Below, piece by piece: positions 24,877-34,471 of a stretch of 64,000 nucleotides of DNA; position 1 is the first letter of the stretch; each line of letters opens with the position of its first letter. A program made the position numbers and the translations under genes. The DNA lies in NCBI RefSeq assembly GCF_003013475.1, contig NZ_PXZO01000053.1, positions 1 through 64,000 on the forward strand, written 5' to 3'. The notes under the pieces were generated by a model that made no database searches, had not been told where the DNA came from, and worked only from the letters and a program-made list of their open reading frames with translations. Source of the DNA: Brevibacillus porteri (GTDB taxonomy: Bacteria > Bacillota > Bacilli > Brevibacillales > Brevibacillaceae).

Positions 24877-27800
24877 ATGAAGAAAAAGCGTGACACAGTA
24901 CACACTAGCCGCATGATGGCTGGTGTCCTTCTCTCGACATCATTTCTATTGGGGATGGTTGGTAGTCCTGTCCAAGCCTTGGCAGTCAACGATTATGCAA
25001 GTACGATCGGTAGGGATGAGAGTCAAAACGTTCCGCCTTCTGGAAAATATGTGGAGAGAAAGCTGGACCCGATCACCTCGTTTCAGCATCAATCCAGTGA
25101 CGAAGCAGGAGAATATCCGCATCCAGTGGAGCCGACCTGGAATGTAGAGGAGCAAGAGCCTTCTAACGAACAGCAACGGAGCATGAAGGCAAATGTCGAA
25201 AAGTACGCGATGTCCGATTTGAACAAGCTCAGCTACGACGAATTGGTCAATGTACTGGTGACGATCAACTGGGAGCAGATTCCTGAATTATTTGATTTTA
25301 CCCCCGATTCGTATGCCTTTTACAACGATCGTCAGCGCGTTCAAGCCATCATTGACGCATTGCAAGTCAGAGGCACACAATACTCCAGCAGCGATTCCAA
25401 AGGAATTGACACCTTGGTTGAGGTGCTTCGCTCTGGATATTACCTCGGCTACTACCATCAGGAATTATCCTATCTCAATCAGAGAAGCGAGCATCAAAAA
25501 GTGTTCCCTGCTTTGCAAGCCATTGCAGACAATCCGAATTTCAAATTAGGGACAGATGCTCAAAATGAGGTAGTAGGTGCATTTGGTGGGCTTATCGGAA
25601 ACACTTTTGTAAGCGCTTCCCTCGTGGAGAAAGCTGCACCGATCATCCGTCAATACGAAGAACAAATGGGTACTTTCATTACGCAGCGGAGTGCGGGTGA
25701 TGCTGTTTTCCGTATCATGAGCCAGTTTAGCTATATTCTGATGTGGAGAGTGGATGAACCAACCAAGCAACAGGAGTTTTACGGCAAAATAGATACGTAT
25801 CTGAACGAGTTGGGAAATCTCGCCTTGCATGGCGATACAGATGAAGCGAAAGAATGGGTCCTCGACAATGGTTTTTATCACAGTGCTTATTTGGGAGAAT
25901 ACCATTCCAATCCGAATAAGGGTAACGAGGTCCTCACAGAAGCGTTAGAGCTTTATCCGTATGTGGGACTACAGTATATGCAGGTAGCGAAGCTGATCCA
26001 GACGGTCTATGGCGGAAAAGATGCGCAGGGAAGGGACATCCAGTTTAACAAGATTCGTGAGGATGCCATCGAAAAATATCTGCCCAAAGAATATGCGTTT
26101 GATGACGGAAGCATCGTCATGAAAACAGGTGGAGATGTCACAGAAGAAAAAGTGAAACGGTTATATTGGGCGGCAAAAGAGGTAAAAGCTCAGTTTCATC
26201 GGATGGCAGGACGAGATGAACCGATGGAAGAAGGGAACCCCGACGATATTTTGACCATCGTCCTTTACAATAGTCCTTCAGAGTACAAGATGAACAACCC
26301 CCTGTATGGCTATGAAACAGACAACGGGGGTATGTATATCGAAGGGAGAGGAACTTTCTTCACTTACGAACGAACACCGCAGCAGAGTACGTACACACTA
26401 GAAGAATTGTTCCGTCATGAGTTCACGCACTATTTGCAAGGGCGCTACGCTATACCTGGTTTGTGGAATGAAGGCCCGATTTACAGAGACGAGAGACTGT
26501 CGTGGTTTGAAGAAGGAGGGGCGGAACTCTTTGCAGGCTCCACGCGAACAACAGGTATTCTGCCTCGAAAATCCATGGTCAACAATCTGATTCGCTTTGG
26601 ACAAAAAAATTGGTACACGGCGTCTCAAACCTTGCACGCACGCTACGGCTCGTGGGACTTTTATACGTATTCATACGCCTTGCAGTATCACATGATGAAA
26701 GAGGACTGGAACAAGCTCGATGATATCATGGACTACATAGAGGCCAATAACGTTGACGGTTATGACCAGTTAATCCGTACGCTTAGCAATGATTCAGAGC
26801 TAAATCGGGATTACCACCGTACCATGGAATGGTTGGTAGACAGCTATCCTGATCTGACCGTGCCGCTGGTGTCGGATGATTATCTGGTAACGCCGTCCCC
26901 CAAAGCAAGTGCGGAAATCTTCCGGGAAATTGAAGATGTCACCGGATTGCAAAATGTGTCTACCAAAAGGCACGATTCAGGGTTCTTCCAAACCTTTACG
27001 TTAACAGGGACGTACACGGGTACGCAGGCAGAAGGGGAGAAGAAAGACTGGGAAACGATGAGTCGCATCACAGACGAGTTTCTAACCACACTTACTTCCC
27101 ATCCATGGAACGGCTACAAAACCGTAACCGCCTACTTTACCAACTACAGAGTAAATGCGTCCAATCAGTTTGAATATGATGTCACCTTCCACGGGGTACT
27201 TCCAGAACAAGGAGATGGGGAGAATCAGCCGCCTGTTATTGTCATGAACGGTCCGTCAAAAGCAGCCGTAAACGAGGAGGTTGCATTCAGCAGTAACGGA
27301 AGCTCCGATCCGGATGGTAGCATCGTATCCTATCTGTGGGAATTTGGAGATGGCACAAGCAGCAGTGAGGCCAATCCTACGCATGTCTACGAAAATAAGG
27401 GAGAATATACCGTGAAACTGCGAGTAACGGATGACAAAGGAGCGGTTACTGCGAAATCGATGAGCATCACGATCGAGGAGCAGGGTGGAGAAATTGGAGA
27501 AAAGGAACAAGAGCCAAACAACAGCTTTTCAGAGGCAAATCTGTTGAAAAGCAATGTGGAATTGAGTGGTCAAACAAGCAAACAAGACGACAAGGACATT
27601 TTTGCTTTGAAAGTATTGGGCAACGGAACAGTGAAAATCAACGTATCGAGTGAGCATGATTCTGGTTTGAACTGGGTCGTTCACCACGAGGATGATCTGA
27701 ATCAATATGTCGCTTACCCCAATACCTCAGGAAAAAAGCTCTCCGGTGAGTTTGAAGCATCTCCGGGTACCTATTATTTGTCCGTGTACAACTTTAACGG

Positions 27801-28194
27801 TGAAACCATTCCATACAAAGTAACCGCTGAATTGCCAGAAGAAGAATCAGAACCATCCGAAACGGAGCCAAACAATTCATTCGATGAGGCTAATGTGCTA
27901 CGATTGGGCGAAGAGATAAGTGGTCAAACCGATCGTACAGATGACAAGGACACGTACCTCATTCAGGTTAAAGAGGAAGGGATCGTTCAAGTTACGGTAA
28001 GTAGCGAGAAGGACGAAGGCTTAAACTGGGTGGTGTTCCATGAAGATGATCTCGATACGTATCTGGCCTACCCCGAAAACGCAGGTAAGAAATTGACTGG
28101 AGAATTTGAGGCAAAACCAGGGAAATATTACTTGTTAGTCTACAACACGAACAACACGACGATTCCGTACAGAGTTATCGTAAACGCAGAGTAA
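24877..28194 (+). CDS. Secreted microbial collagenase (peptidase M9)
   Basis: 1105 aa from the ATG at 24877, with AAAGGAGG about 10 nt upstream; upstream in-frame starts lack a ribosome site. A signal peptide (about 1-38, cleavage near VQALA) leads into an M9 activator/peptidase body. The zinc site is HEFTH (514-518), with the third ligand in a WFEEGGAEL segment (Glu545 or Glu546), the right spacing for collagenases. The C terminus holds a PKD domain (about 786-870, with SSDPDGSIVSYLWEFGDGTS) and two homologous pre-peptidase C-terminal domains (about 880-990 and 1000-1105), as in clostridial ColG. It degrades collagen or related peptides outside the cell. A bidirectional terminator follows. 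Confidence 0.93.
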   Translation: MKKKRDTVHTSRMMAGVLLSTSFLLGMVGSPVQALAVNDYASTIGRDESQNVPPSGKYVERKLDPITSFQHQSSDEAGEYPHPVEPTWNVEEQEPSNEQQRSMKANVEKYAMSDLNKLSYDELVNVLVTINWEQIPELFDFTPDSYAFYNDRQRVQAIIDALQVRGTQYSSSDSKGIDTLVEVLRSGYYLGYYHQELSYLNQRSEHQKVFPALQAIADNPNFKLGTDAQNEVVGAFGGLIGNTFVSASLVEKAAPIIRQYEEQMGTFITQRSAGDAVFRIMSQFSYILMWRVDEPTKQQEFYGKIDTYLNELGNLALHGDTDEAKEWVLDNGFYHSAYLGEYHSNPNKGNEVLTEALELYPYVGLQYMQVAKLIQTVYGGKDAQGRDIQFNKIREDAIEKYLPKEYAFDDGSIVMKTGGDVTEEKVKRLYWAAKEVKAQFHRMAGRDEPMEEGNPDDILTIVLYNSPSEYKMNNPLYGYETDNGGMYIEGRGTFFTYERTPQQSTYTLEELFRHEFTHYLQGRYAIPGLWNEGPIYRDERLSWFEEGGAELFAGSTRTTGILPRKSMVNNLIRFGQKNWYTASQTLHARYGSWDFYTYSYALQYHMMKEDWNKLDDIMDYIEANNVDGYDQLIRTLSNDSELNRDYHRTMEWLVDSYPDLTVPLVSDDYLVTPSPKASAEIFREIEDVTGLQNVSTKRHDSGFFQTFTLTGTYTGTQAEGEKKDWETMSRITDEFLTTLTSHPWNGYKTVTAYFTNYRVNASNQFEYDVTFHGVLPEQGDGENQPPVIVMNGPSKAAVNEEVAFSSNGSSDPDGSIVSYLWEFGDGTSSSEANPTHVYENKGEYTVKLRVTDDKGAVTAKSMSITIEEQGGEIGEKEQEPNNSFSEANLLKSNVELSGQTSKQDDKDIFALKVLGNGTVKINVSSEHDSGLNWVVHHEDDLNQYVAYPNTSGKKLSGEFEASPGTYYLSVYNFNGETIPYKVTAELPEEESEPSETEPNNSFDEANVLRLGEEISGQTDRTDDKDTYLIQVKEEGIVQVTVSSEKDEGLNWVVFHEDDLDTYLAYPENAGKKLTGEFEAKPGKYYLLVYNTNNTTIPYRVIVNAE

Positions 28195-28210
28195 TCCCCC
28201 AATCAAACGA

Positions 28211-28258
28211 AAAAAGCCCTTTCTCCCCCTTTTTTAAATGGGATAGAAGGGCTTTTTC
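28211..28258. terminator. Bidirectional terminator between collagenase and L,D-transpeptidase genes
   Basis: AAAAAGCCCTTTCT (28211-28224) pairs with AGAAGGGCTTTTT (28245-28257), with A-runs and T-runs on the two sides. Confidence 0.85.
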
Positions 28259-28337
28259 CGTCTAATAAACGTCTGGTAAAAATCAGCGCGTAACGGGATA
28301 GCGTTCCGTACGTCTTTTCTTTACGTAGCCTAAAGAA

Positions 28338-29762
28338 TTAATGGAGCCAATTGTAAATGACTTGTGGTGTCTCTTCCTCAGGGCCAGCCGGGAGAACGAA
28401 TGGAACAGGGTTGCTCCAAGGCTGGGCAGAGGACGGGGCATTGGAGATAATGAATTCTGTCCCTAATGAAACAAAGCTGTACAGCTCCTCGACAGCGGCA
28501 TTGTACAAGCGAACACATCCGAGCGAAACAGATGAGCCGATGCTCTCGGGATGGTTTGTCCCGTGGATGGCATACCCGTTCTCCTGAAAGACCATGCCCC
28601 TCGTTCCATAAATATTGTCATGTCCGCGGGGCTGATTGATTTTTTGTTGAATGGTATAGTAGCCTTCGGGTGTAGAACCGTTTTTGCCTATGGCTACGGG
28701 ATAGCTGCGTACCAGATGGGAACCGCTGATGAGCTTCATCGTATGTGTCGAGGTAGTCAAGTGAAGCTGTAACGGTTCGAAAGGCGCCACTGGCTCCGGA
28801 TAGCCGGGAAGCGGCAGCACATTGCGCAAGCTGTCCCATGCGGACTCTGGCAAGAAAGCTTTGGGATGATACGGATAGCTTTTGAGCAAAAGTCTCTTTG
28901 GTGGTACTGGAATTTGCGGCAAATAATTCCCTGGATAAGCGCCAGCCAGATCAGACAGCTGGGCAGGCAACGTACCCGTTTGCTGATAATAGCGATACAA
29001 GGCGTTTCGCAAGATCAGTACATGCTGGAGGGTTAGCTGCTCATCCGTGAGTTCTGTCTTACCTGTGGCAAGTGTCGGTTCTCGTTCCAACTGCACAGGT
29101 TTCTCCCACCATTTTTCACTGAGAACAGTCCGACTCGTCGGATTGTAACGCAAGATGCCTCGAACTTCGCGCGGCTGATAAAACAGCAAGGGACGAAACA
29201 ACGGCGAACCAGGCACTTCTGGGACAACCATCACTGTAAAAGGCTGCGTAAGAGCAGGACGCCGTGACTCTACATAGCGCCGGACCTGCTCAGATAGCTC
29301 ACGGGCACTGAGTGTTGGAGGAACTGCGATGACCTCGACATGTGGCTGCGTTTGTGCAGTTGTCGGTACGGGCTGTTTGGCAGCCTGTGGCGTTGTCTTG
29401 GTTGACGCATCTCTCAACGGTCCTGGTGAAAAAGCGAATTGAAAATAGAGAAACAAGAGTGACGCCAAGAGTAAACGTGTTCGATGGCCCAACGTATTGC
29501 GCTGTCGCTCCCGCAGTAGTCGTTGATAAGCGTCACGGGTCTCGTTGTAGTACGAGCCTTGCTTGGATACCAGACCACGCCTGTACGCTTCGAGAGCCTG
29601 TTCTGTATTTCCTTGTGTCTCCCGTTCTTGGCCAAGGTGAAACCAGCCGATGGCTTCGGTTGGATACTGAGTCGTATACCACCGGTAAAAGGCGAGGTCG
29701 CTCTGATCCGGATATTTCATATGAAATGTACTTTTTTCCTGAAGAAAGGAAACCTTGTCCAC
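28338..29762 (-). CDS. Membrane-anchored L,D-transpeptidase with N-terminal TPR-like region
   Basis: 474 aa. The first 90 or so residues are cytoplasmic and TPR-like (YRWYTTQYPTEAIGWFHLGQ then TQGNTEQALEAYRRGL), followed by one membrane helix (about 95-112) and a long extracytoplasmic region. The C-terminal YkuD domain carries HGTNHPESIG and the SLGCVRL motif with the nucleophilic cysteine near residue 415. Such enzymes make 3-3 peptide cross-links or attach proteins to peptidoglycan. The proposed orientation (inside TPR, outside catalytic domain) is read from the helix and charge distribution. The central part contains an unrecognised domain. Confidence 0.85.
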   Translation of the reverse strand: MDKVSFLQEKSTFHMKYPDQSDLAFYRWYTTQYPTEAIGWFHLGQERETQGNTEQALEAYRRGLVSKQGSYYNETRDAYQRLLRERQRNTLGHRTRLLLASLLFLYFQFAFSPGPLRDASTKTTPQAAKQPVPTTAQTQPHVEVIAVPPTLSARELSEQVRRYVESRRPALTQPFTVMVVPEVPGSPLFRPLLFYQPREVRGILRYNPTSRTVLSEKWWEKPVQLEREPTLATGKTELTDEQLTLQHVLILRNALYRYYQQTGTLPAQLSDLAGAYPGNYLPQIPVPPKRLLLKSYPYHPKAFLPESAWDSLRNVLPLPGYPEPVAPFEPLQLHLTTSTHTMKLISGSHLVRSYPVAIGKNGSTPEGYYTIQQKINQPRGHDNIYGTRGMVFQENGYAIHGTNHPESIGSSVSLGCVRLYNAAVEELYSFVSLGTEFIISNAPSSAQPWSNPVPFVLPAGPEEETPQVIYNWLH

Positions 29763-29856
29763 GGATACTTCTCCCCCAAATAAATGAGCGTTAAAAAGGC
29801 GCCCTTATAAGGATGTATCGGCGTGAGTCGGGAAAATAATGAGAGTGGAGGTAAAA

Positions 29857-30576
29857 ATGGTCTATTTGCGAACGATCAAGCTGCTGCGTGAGGAATTTCC
29901 TAATACGAAAGAATATCCGTTTCACCTGCCATCCTTGCGCAAGCTGAAAACGATTGACCTTGAAGCGAGTGTCACTTTTTTCGTAGGAGAAAATGGCTCT
30001 GGTAAATCTACGATGCTCGAAGGGGTTGCCTATCAATGCGGGTTTCATACAGCTGGTGGGTCGCGGAACAATTATTATGACGTAGATCGCTCGGATTCGA
30101 GCTTGGGTGACTACATACGTCTTTCCTGGCTACCCAAAATGACGAATGGCTTTTTTCTACGGGCGGAGAGCTTCTATCATTTTGCCAGTCATATTGACGA
30201 GACGGAGCGCATTCGTGGCACAGGATATTCTGGCTACGGCGGACGTTCTCTGCATAATCAGTCACACGGAGAATCTTTTTTCGCTCTATTTGCTAACCGT
30301 TTCAATGGTAGGGGTATTTATTTATTAGACGAGCCCGAGGCTGCTTTGTCGCCCAAGCGTCAGATTGCCTTCCTGTACCTCATGCAGGACTTGGTGGAGG
30401 AAGGGGCACAATTTATCATCGCGACGCATTCACCGATACTACTGGGCTACCCAGACGCAAAAATTCTCAATTTCGATGAATCCCCCGTCCAAGAGGTGAA
30501 TTATCGGGACACGGAGCACTATCAATTAACGCGGAGATTCCTAGAGAATCCGGCTATCTTTTTAAATGAAAAATAA
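29857..30576 (+). CDS. Stand-alone AAA-family ATPase (SMC/RecF-like)
   Basis: 239 aa from the ATG at 29857, with GTGGAGG upstream (an earlier ATG at 29839 lacks one). Walker A is GENGSGKST (44-52), a signature-like stretch follows, then Walker B IYLLDEPEAALSP and a switch histidine in IIATHSPILL. The protein has only the ABC-type ATPase head without a transmembrane or coiled-coil domain. Small members of this family occur alone in many Firmicutes and their function is unknown. It lies directly upstream of an ECF sigma factor gene but its ribosome site and spacing give no sign of coupling. Confidence 0.82.
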   Translation: MVYLRTIKLLREEFPNTKEYPFHLPSLRKLKTIDLEASVTFFVGENGSGKSTMLEGVAYQCGFHTAGGSRNNYYDVDRSDSSLGDYIRLSWLPKMTNGFFLRAESFYHFASHIDETERIRGTGYSGYGGRSLHNQSHGESFFALFANRFNGRGIYLLDEPEAALSPKRQIAFLYLMQDLVEEGAQFIIATHSPILLGYPDAKILNFDESPVQEVNYRDTEHYQLTRRFLENPAIFLNEK

Positions 30577-30676
30577 TTTGATCTTTCCTGTCACAAAAAT
30601 CGTCTTGGCGGTTTCTATTAGATGAACGAAGCAGTAGAGGCATTCGTCAATGGCGCACGCAGGAAGGAGGAATCCA

Positions 30677-31225
30677 GTGGAGGTGCAAGCAAACCTGGTG
30701 ATGAACCATGCTCGAGTAGAGGATCAAGCAGATTCCTTTCAAGAAATGTTTACAACCTATTATCCGTTTGTGGTCAGACAGATCATGCGTATTGTGAAAG
30801 ATCAACAAACGGCAGAAGATATTGCACAGGATGTATTTCTCTCCTTTTACCATACTGATCGCTCGGTGATCGAACATATCCCGGCATGGCTGTCCAAGTC
30901 CGCGCTCTACGCAGCGTACAATTATCTTCGTTCAGAAAAACGCAGGTACGCAAGACAAGAGCGAAGTGCATCTGAGCAAGAGCATGTCAGCCCTTCTACA
31001 GAAGAAATGTGGCTTGCAAAAGAGTCCCAGAGTATCGTTCGCGAAGTGCTAGAGGAGCTAGACGAGCGGGAACGAACCTTACTGGTCATGAAATATTCCG
31101 GATTTCCTTATGCGGAGTTAGCGAAAGCGACTGGCACGCAGATCAGCTCGGTGGGAACACTCCTCGCCAGAGCGAAAAGTAAATTTCGTACCATCTATGG
31201 CCGGATGAGGGGGGAAGAGGAATGA
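30677..31225 (+). CDS. ECF-type RNA polymerase sigma factor
   Basis: 182 aa from a GTG at 30677, chosen because AAGGAGG lies 6 nt upstream; the frame upstream to the ATG at 30650 is not needed. Region 2 is visible (FVVRQIMRIVKDQQTAEDIAQDVFLSFY, listed as two parts around residues 25-55), with a region 4 helix-turn-helix near the C terminus (SGFPYAELAKATGT then SSVGTLLARAKSKF). It directs transcription of an extracytoplasmic stress regulon. Its stop overlaps the start of the anti-sigma gene, the usual arrangement. Confidence 0.88.
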   Translation: MEVQANLVMNHARVEDQADSFQEMFTTYYPFVVRQIMRIVKDQQTAEDIAQDVFLSFYHTDRSVIEHIPAWLSKSALYAAYNYLRSEKRRYARQERSASEQEHVSPSTEEMWLAKESQSIVREVLEELDERERTLLVMKYSGFPYAELAKATGTQISSVGTLLARAKSKFRTIYGRMRGEEE

Positions 31226-32397
31226 AATGTGCCGATACAGGCTTTGTCCAGGCGTTCTTAGACGGTGAATGCAGCTCAAAAGAAAGTGAGCAATTCCTGC
31301 TTCATCTGGAGTACTGTGAAACCTGCCGTACACAGCTGGACGAACTGTCCGCTTTGGATAGCTGGACGCGTGAGAAAATGGAGCATGCTTTTTCCGAGAA
31401 AAACGATGTGAAGGTCAATACGGAAGCAGCGTGGCAGCGATTTTCGCAAACAATCGAGAAAACGACTGACACATATGCACAAGAGCGACAAATGATAACC
31501 AATCGAGCAACAATCAGAAGGAGCTGGAATCAGATGAACAAGCAAACAAAAAGATGGGTGACAGGTGCTTCGGCAGCAGCAGTATTGGCAGTGTCCCTTT
31601 CTTTCCCCCAAGTACAAGCAGCAGCGAACGATTTTCTGTCCATTTTCCGTATGGATAAAGTAGAGTTTGTCAAAGTGACGCAAGAGGATTTGCGAGAGCT
31701 GGAACAATGGATCGCAAACGGCAATGTGGGCGAGATGGAACTGAATGGGATCGGAAAAATCTGGATAGATGAAAACGATCAAGAAAAGCTCGAGCAAAGA
31801 AACTATTATTACAACAGCAAGGAAGCCGCTGAAAAGGCTGGCGTGAAGCTGCTACAGCTGCCGAAGGATGTCACGGTGGATAGCGTAAACGTCAATTCCC
31901 CTTACACCATGCATTTGGAAATCGATGCCGATCGTGCAAACAAGCTACTGGGGCAATTGCAGGTAGAGGCGCGCTTTGATGAAAAGCTGAGTGGCAAACG
32001 CTTCTCCTTGAAGATCCCACAGATGCAGAACGTCTGGATGACCGCAGGAAAAGAAAGCTATGGCTATTCTGTCATGGACGCACCTGAGCTTACTGCTCCA
32101 GAGGGAGTTGATCTGGCACAGCTTCGCGAGACACTTTTGGCCCTGCCGTTCATTCCGGATCAAGTGAAAAAGCAGATGATTAGTATCGAAGACTGGCAGC
32201 ATACCCTCCCGGTGCCATACATGGCAGACGGCGAGAGCAAGATGAAGGAAGTAAAAGTGAACGGTCAAAACGGAATGCTGATCACAGGTAAATACAATGC
32301 ACATTTGATGTGGCAACAGGATGGACAGATTCACATGCTGGAAGGCAGCGAAAAGAACGCTGATGGGCTGTTGGATTTCGCAAAACAACTGAAATAA
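31222..32397 (+). CDS. Membrane anti-sigma factor with zinc-binding (zf-HC2) domain
   Basis: 391 aa, coupled to the sigma gene by an ATGA overlap. The N terminus has the zinc anti-sigma motif H28-x3-C32-x2-C35. One membrane helix lies at about 110-130 (WVTGASAAAVLAVSLS). The rest (about 130-391) is extracytoplasmic and would sense the signal; I do not recognise its domain. It should hold the sigma factor at the membrane until released. The gene is followed by a hairpin and an ABC transporter pair. Confidence 0.85.
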   Translation: MKCADTGFVQAFLDGECSSKESEQFLLHLEYCETCRTQLDELSALDSWTREKMEHAFSEKNDVKVNTEAAWQRFSQTIEKTTDTYAQERQMITNRATIRRSWNQMNKQTKRWVTGASAAAVLAVSLSFPQVQAAANDFLSIFRMDKVEFVKVTQEDLRELEQWIANGNVGEMELNGIGKIWIDENDQEKLEQRNYYYNSKEAAEKAGVKLLQLPKDVTVDSVNVNSPYTMHLEIDADRANKLLGQLQVEARFDEKLSGKRFSLKIPQMQNVWMTAGKESYGYSVMDAPELTAPEGVDLAQLRETLLALPFIPDQVKKQMISIEDWQHTLPVPYMADGESKMKEVKVNGQNGMLITGKYNAHLMWQQDGQIHMLEGSEKNADGLLDFAKQLK

Positions 32398-32419
32398 GTA
32401 AACAAATAGTGGGGCATTG

Positions 32420-32454
32420 GCAGAGTTTTCCTGAAAAAAGGAGGGCTCTGCTTT
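32420..32454 (+). terminator. Weak hairpin between the anti-sigma and ABC genes
   Basis: GCAGAG (32420-32425) pairs with CTCTGC (32446-32451), with further pairing of TCCT and AGGA inside. The T-run after it is short, so it may reduce rather than stop read-through into the ABC genes. Confidence 0.4.
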
Positions 32455-32487
32455 GTCCCGTTTGCAATGGAGAAAGTGAGGTAAGCG

Positions 32488-33450
32488 ATGTCAGATTATG
32501 TGATAGAGACCTGGGAGTTGACCAAGCAATATAACGGGAAAGCCGGCTGCAAAAATATTACGCTACAAGTACCACGCGGCTCCGTATTTGGTTTCCTCGG
32601 TCAAAATGGAGCGGGTAAAAGTACCTTTGTCAGGACGATGCTCGGGTTATTGCACCCGACGGATGGCAAAGCGGTTATGCTTGGGCAGCCGATTGGCAGT
32701 GTAGAATCGCTAAAAAAGGTAGGGTACTTGCCTGAGCTGTTCCGCTATCCTGATTGGTTGACGGGCCAGCAGCTCTTGGAGCATCATGCCGAGTTGTGTG
32801 GATTAACACATCGCGAGAGCAAATCAGTGATAAAAAATGTCGTCGAGCTGGTCGGAATGGCTGGACGTGAGCGTGAACGCATCCGGGGCTATTCCAAAGG
32901 CATGCAGCAGCGTATCGGGATTGCCTGCGCCCTCTTATCCGATCCAGAGCTGATCTTCCTCGATGAGCCGACCTCCGCACTGGACCCAATCGGGCGAAAG
33001 GAAGTACGTGAGCTGATCGCGCGGCTGCGTGACCAAGGAAAGACGATGTTTCTCAACAGCCATTTACTGAGCGAAATGGAGAGCGTGTGCAATCACGTTG
33101 GGATCATTCACCGCAGCGAGTTGGTTGTCCATGGCGAATGGCGTAAACTGAGCAGTGTTCAGCCACAAATTGAGCTGACAGTGGACAAGGCCAGTGGAAG
33201 TCTTCAGAATGTGCTTCCTTCCTTCGTCACAGCGAGCCAACTCGTCAGACAAGAAGAAGACCGTGATTCTTGGTTGATGACCCTGGATCAAGACAATCGA
33301 GTGCCGGCTCTCTTGCAACAGTTGATAGCATCCGGAGTTTCGGTTCATGAAGTCGTGCGCAAGCAGCAATCACTGGAAGACGTATTCCTGTATTGGGTGC
33401 AGAGAAAGGAGGGAGAACGACATGTGGCCGATCATCAAAATCACGTATAG
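32488..33450 (+). CDS. ABC transporter ATP-binding protein
   Basis: 320 aa. Walker A GQNGAGKST (38-46), ABC signature YSKGMQQRIG (about 138), Walker B LIFLDEPTSALDP and a switch histidine in LNSHLLSEME are all intact. A C-terminal extension of about 100 residues is typical of ABC-2 type exporters. Its partner is the permease that starts 29 bp before the end of this gene. Together they probably export a lipid, peptide or antibiotic. Confidence 0.9.
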   Translation: MSDYVIETWELTKQYNGKAGCKNITLQVPRGSVFGFLGQNGAGKSTFVRTMLGLLHPTDGKAVMLGQPIGSVESLKKVGYLPELFRYPDWLTGQQLLEHHAELCGLTHRESKSVIKNVVELVGMAGRERERIRGYSKGMQQRIGIACALLSDPELIFLDEPTSALDPIGRKEVRELIARLRDQGKTMFLNSHLLSEMESVCNHVGIIHRSELVVHGEWRKLSSVQPQIELTVDKASGSLQNVLPSFVTASQLVRQEEDRDSWLMTLDQDNRVPALLQQLIASGVSVHEVVRKQQSLEDVFLYWVQRKEGERHVADHQNHV

Positions 33451-34288
33451 AGAAATGATCTCCAAGCGTATTTTCACGATTACGCTGATCATGTCGCTGG
33501 CCTTCCTGCTGTTGTTTGGACTGGCAACCGGCTATGCGGTTAAAGAAATGAAGGAGATGCTAGGAGCCGCTAGCGTGGAGAGATTGTTGGAAAAGCAGGT
33601 TCTCTCCACGCAGATACTGGGCATGGGCTTGTACTTTGGTTCTGTGATTACGGCACTCCTGGCAATTTTGAGCAGTGTAGGAAGCATTGCCTCTGAAATT
33701 GAAAGCCATCAAATCGATACGTGGCTGGCACGAGCGCTTCCTCGCTACAAATATGTGCTGGGGAAATTTTTCGGGTTGGCGAGTATGCTGGGGTTGTACG
33801 CACTCCTGATGTTCCTCGGACTATTGGGGATCAACCAATGGGTAGGTGAAGGTATGCTGGCTGTTCAGGTGGATGCTGGACAAATGCTGAAAGCAGCTGC
33901 CTTCTTCGTTAGCATGCCGATCATTCTTGTCTGTGTAGCTATGCTTTTAAGCAGTATCACCACAACAGTGACGGGTGGTATTATCCTGATCATTCTGTAC
34001 GGGATCAGCTTCGTTGGCGGCTTTATTGAGCAGCTTGGTGCGGTCTTTAGCAATAGCTCGCTTACCAATATCGGGATTATTTCCAGTCTGCTCTTTCCAG
34101 CTGATTCATTGTTCAGGCAAGCGACGCTTTCGCTATTTGATTCGGCTGACGATCCGTTGTCCTTTGCTTCGCAAGGCATTTTCGGTACGACTTCTCCGCC
34201 GAGTACTGCTATGCTCTTCTACACGGTTCTCTATGGCATCGTCGCGTTGGGGCTGTCCATTCGAGTGTTTCAAAAACGAGATGTATAA
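33422..34288 (+). CDS. ABC-2 type transporter permease
   Basis: 288 aa from the ATG at 33422, preceded by GGGAG; it overlaps the ATPase gene by 29 bp, which marks the two as translationally coupled partners. Six hydrophobic segments fit an ABC-2 permease (about 22-45, 75-98, 110-130, 155-178, 182-205, 262-282). The gene pair follows an ECF sigma/anti-sigma pair, so envelope stress may control it. No substrate-binding protein is encoded. A terminator follows. Confidence 0.87.
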   Translation: MWPIIKITYREMISKRIFTITLIMSLAFLLLFGLATGYAVKEMKEMLGAASVERLLEKQVLSTQILGMGLYFGSVITALLAILSSVGSIASEIESHQIDTWLARALPRYKYVLGKFFGLASMLGLYALLMFLGLLGINQWVGEGMLAVQVDAGQMLKAAAFFVSMPIILVCVAMLLSSITTTVTGGIILIILYGISFVGGFIEQLGAVFSNSSLTNIGIISSLLFPADSLFRQATLSLFDSADDPLSFASQGIFGTTSPPSTAMLFYTVLYGIVALGLSIRVFQKRDV

Positions 34289-34298
34289 GAAAAACAAG

Positions 34299-34330
34299 AG
34301 AACGGCTGATTCGTGCCGTTCTTTTTCTTT
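34299..34330 (+). terminator. Terminator of the ABC-2 exporter operon
   Basis: AGAACGGC (34299-34306) pairs with GCCGTTCT (34315-34322), followed by a T-rich run. Confidence 0.8.
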
Positions 34331-34336
34331 TCGAAA

Positions 34337-34441
34337 GCTGGGTCTATTGATCCAGCCGAGCAAACCACTGTCTATATGCTGCCACTACACGCCGACAACG
34401 GGCGGAGAAGTCAAGAAAACCATAAATGGTTTGTAGGCAGC
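34337..34441. other. Hairpin-rich non-coding stretch
   Basis: GCTGG/CCAGC form a hairpin at 34337-34356. Then GCTGCCACTACA (34378-34389) pairs with TGTAGGCAGC (34432-34441) around two inner hairpins (CGCC/GGCG near 34390-34404 and AAACCA/TGGTTT near 34416-34432), giving a three-way junction. It could be a structured RNA tail or a repeat. No known riboswitch core was recognised. Confidence 0.3.
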
Positions 34442-34471
34442 GAGCTATCCGCTAAATAAGAGAAGAGAATT

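Noticed and set aside
24675..24893. Hydrophobic 72-codon frame before the collagenase gene
   Set aside because: It has a hydrophobic stretch but no ribosome site and runs into the collagenase start region.
30622..30858. Frame of 78 aa overlapping the ECF sigma gene start
   Set aside because: No ribosome site of its own, and the sigma frame explains the sequence.
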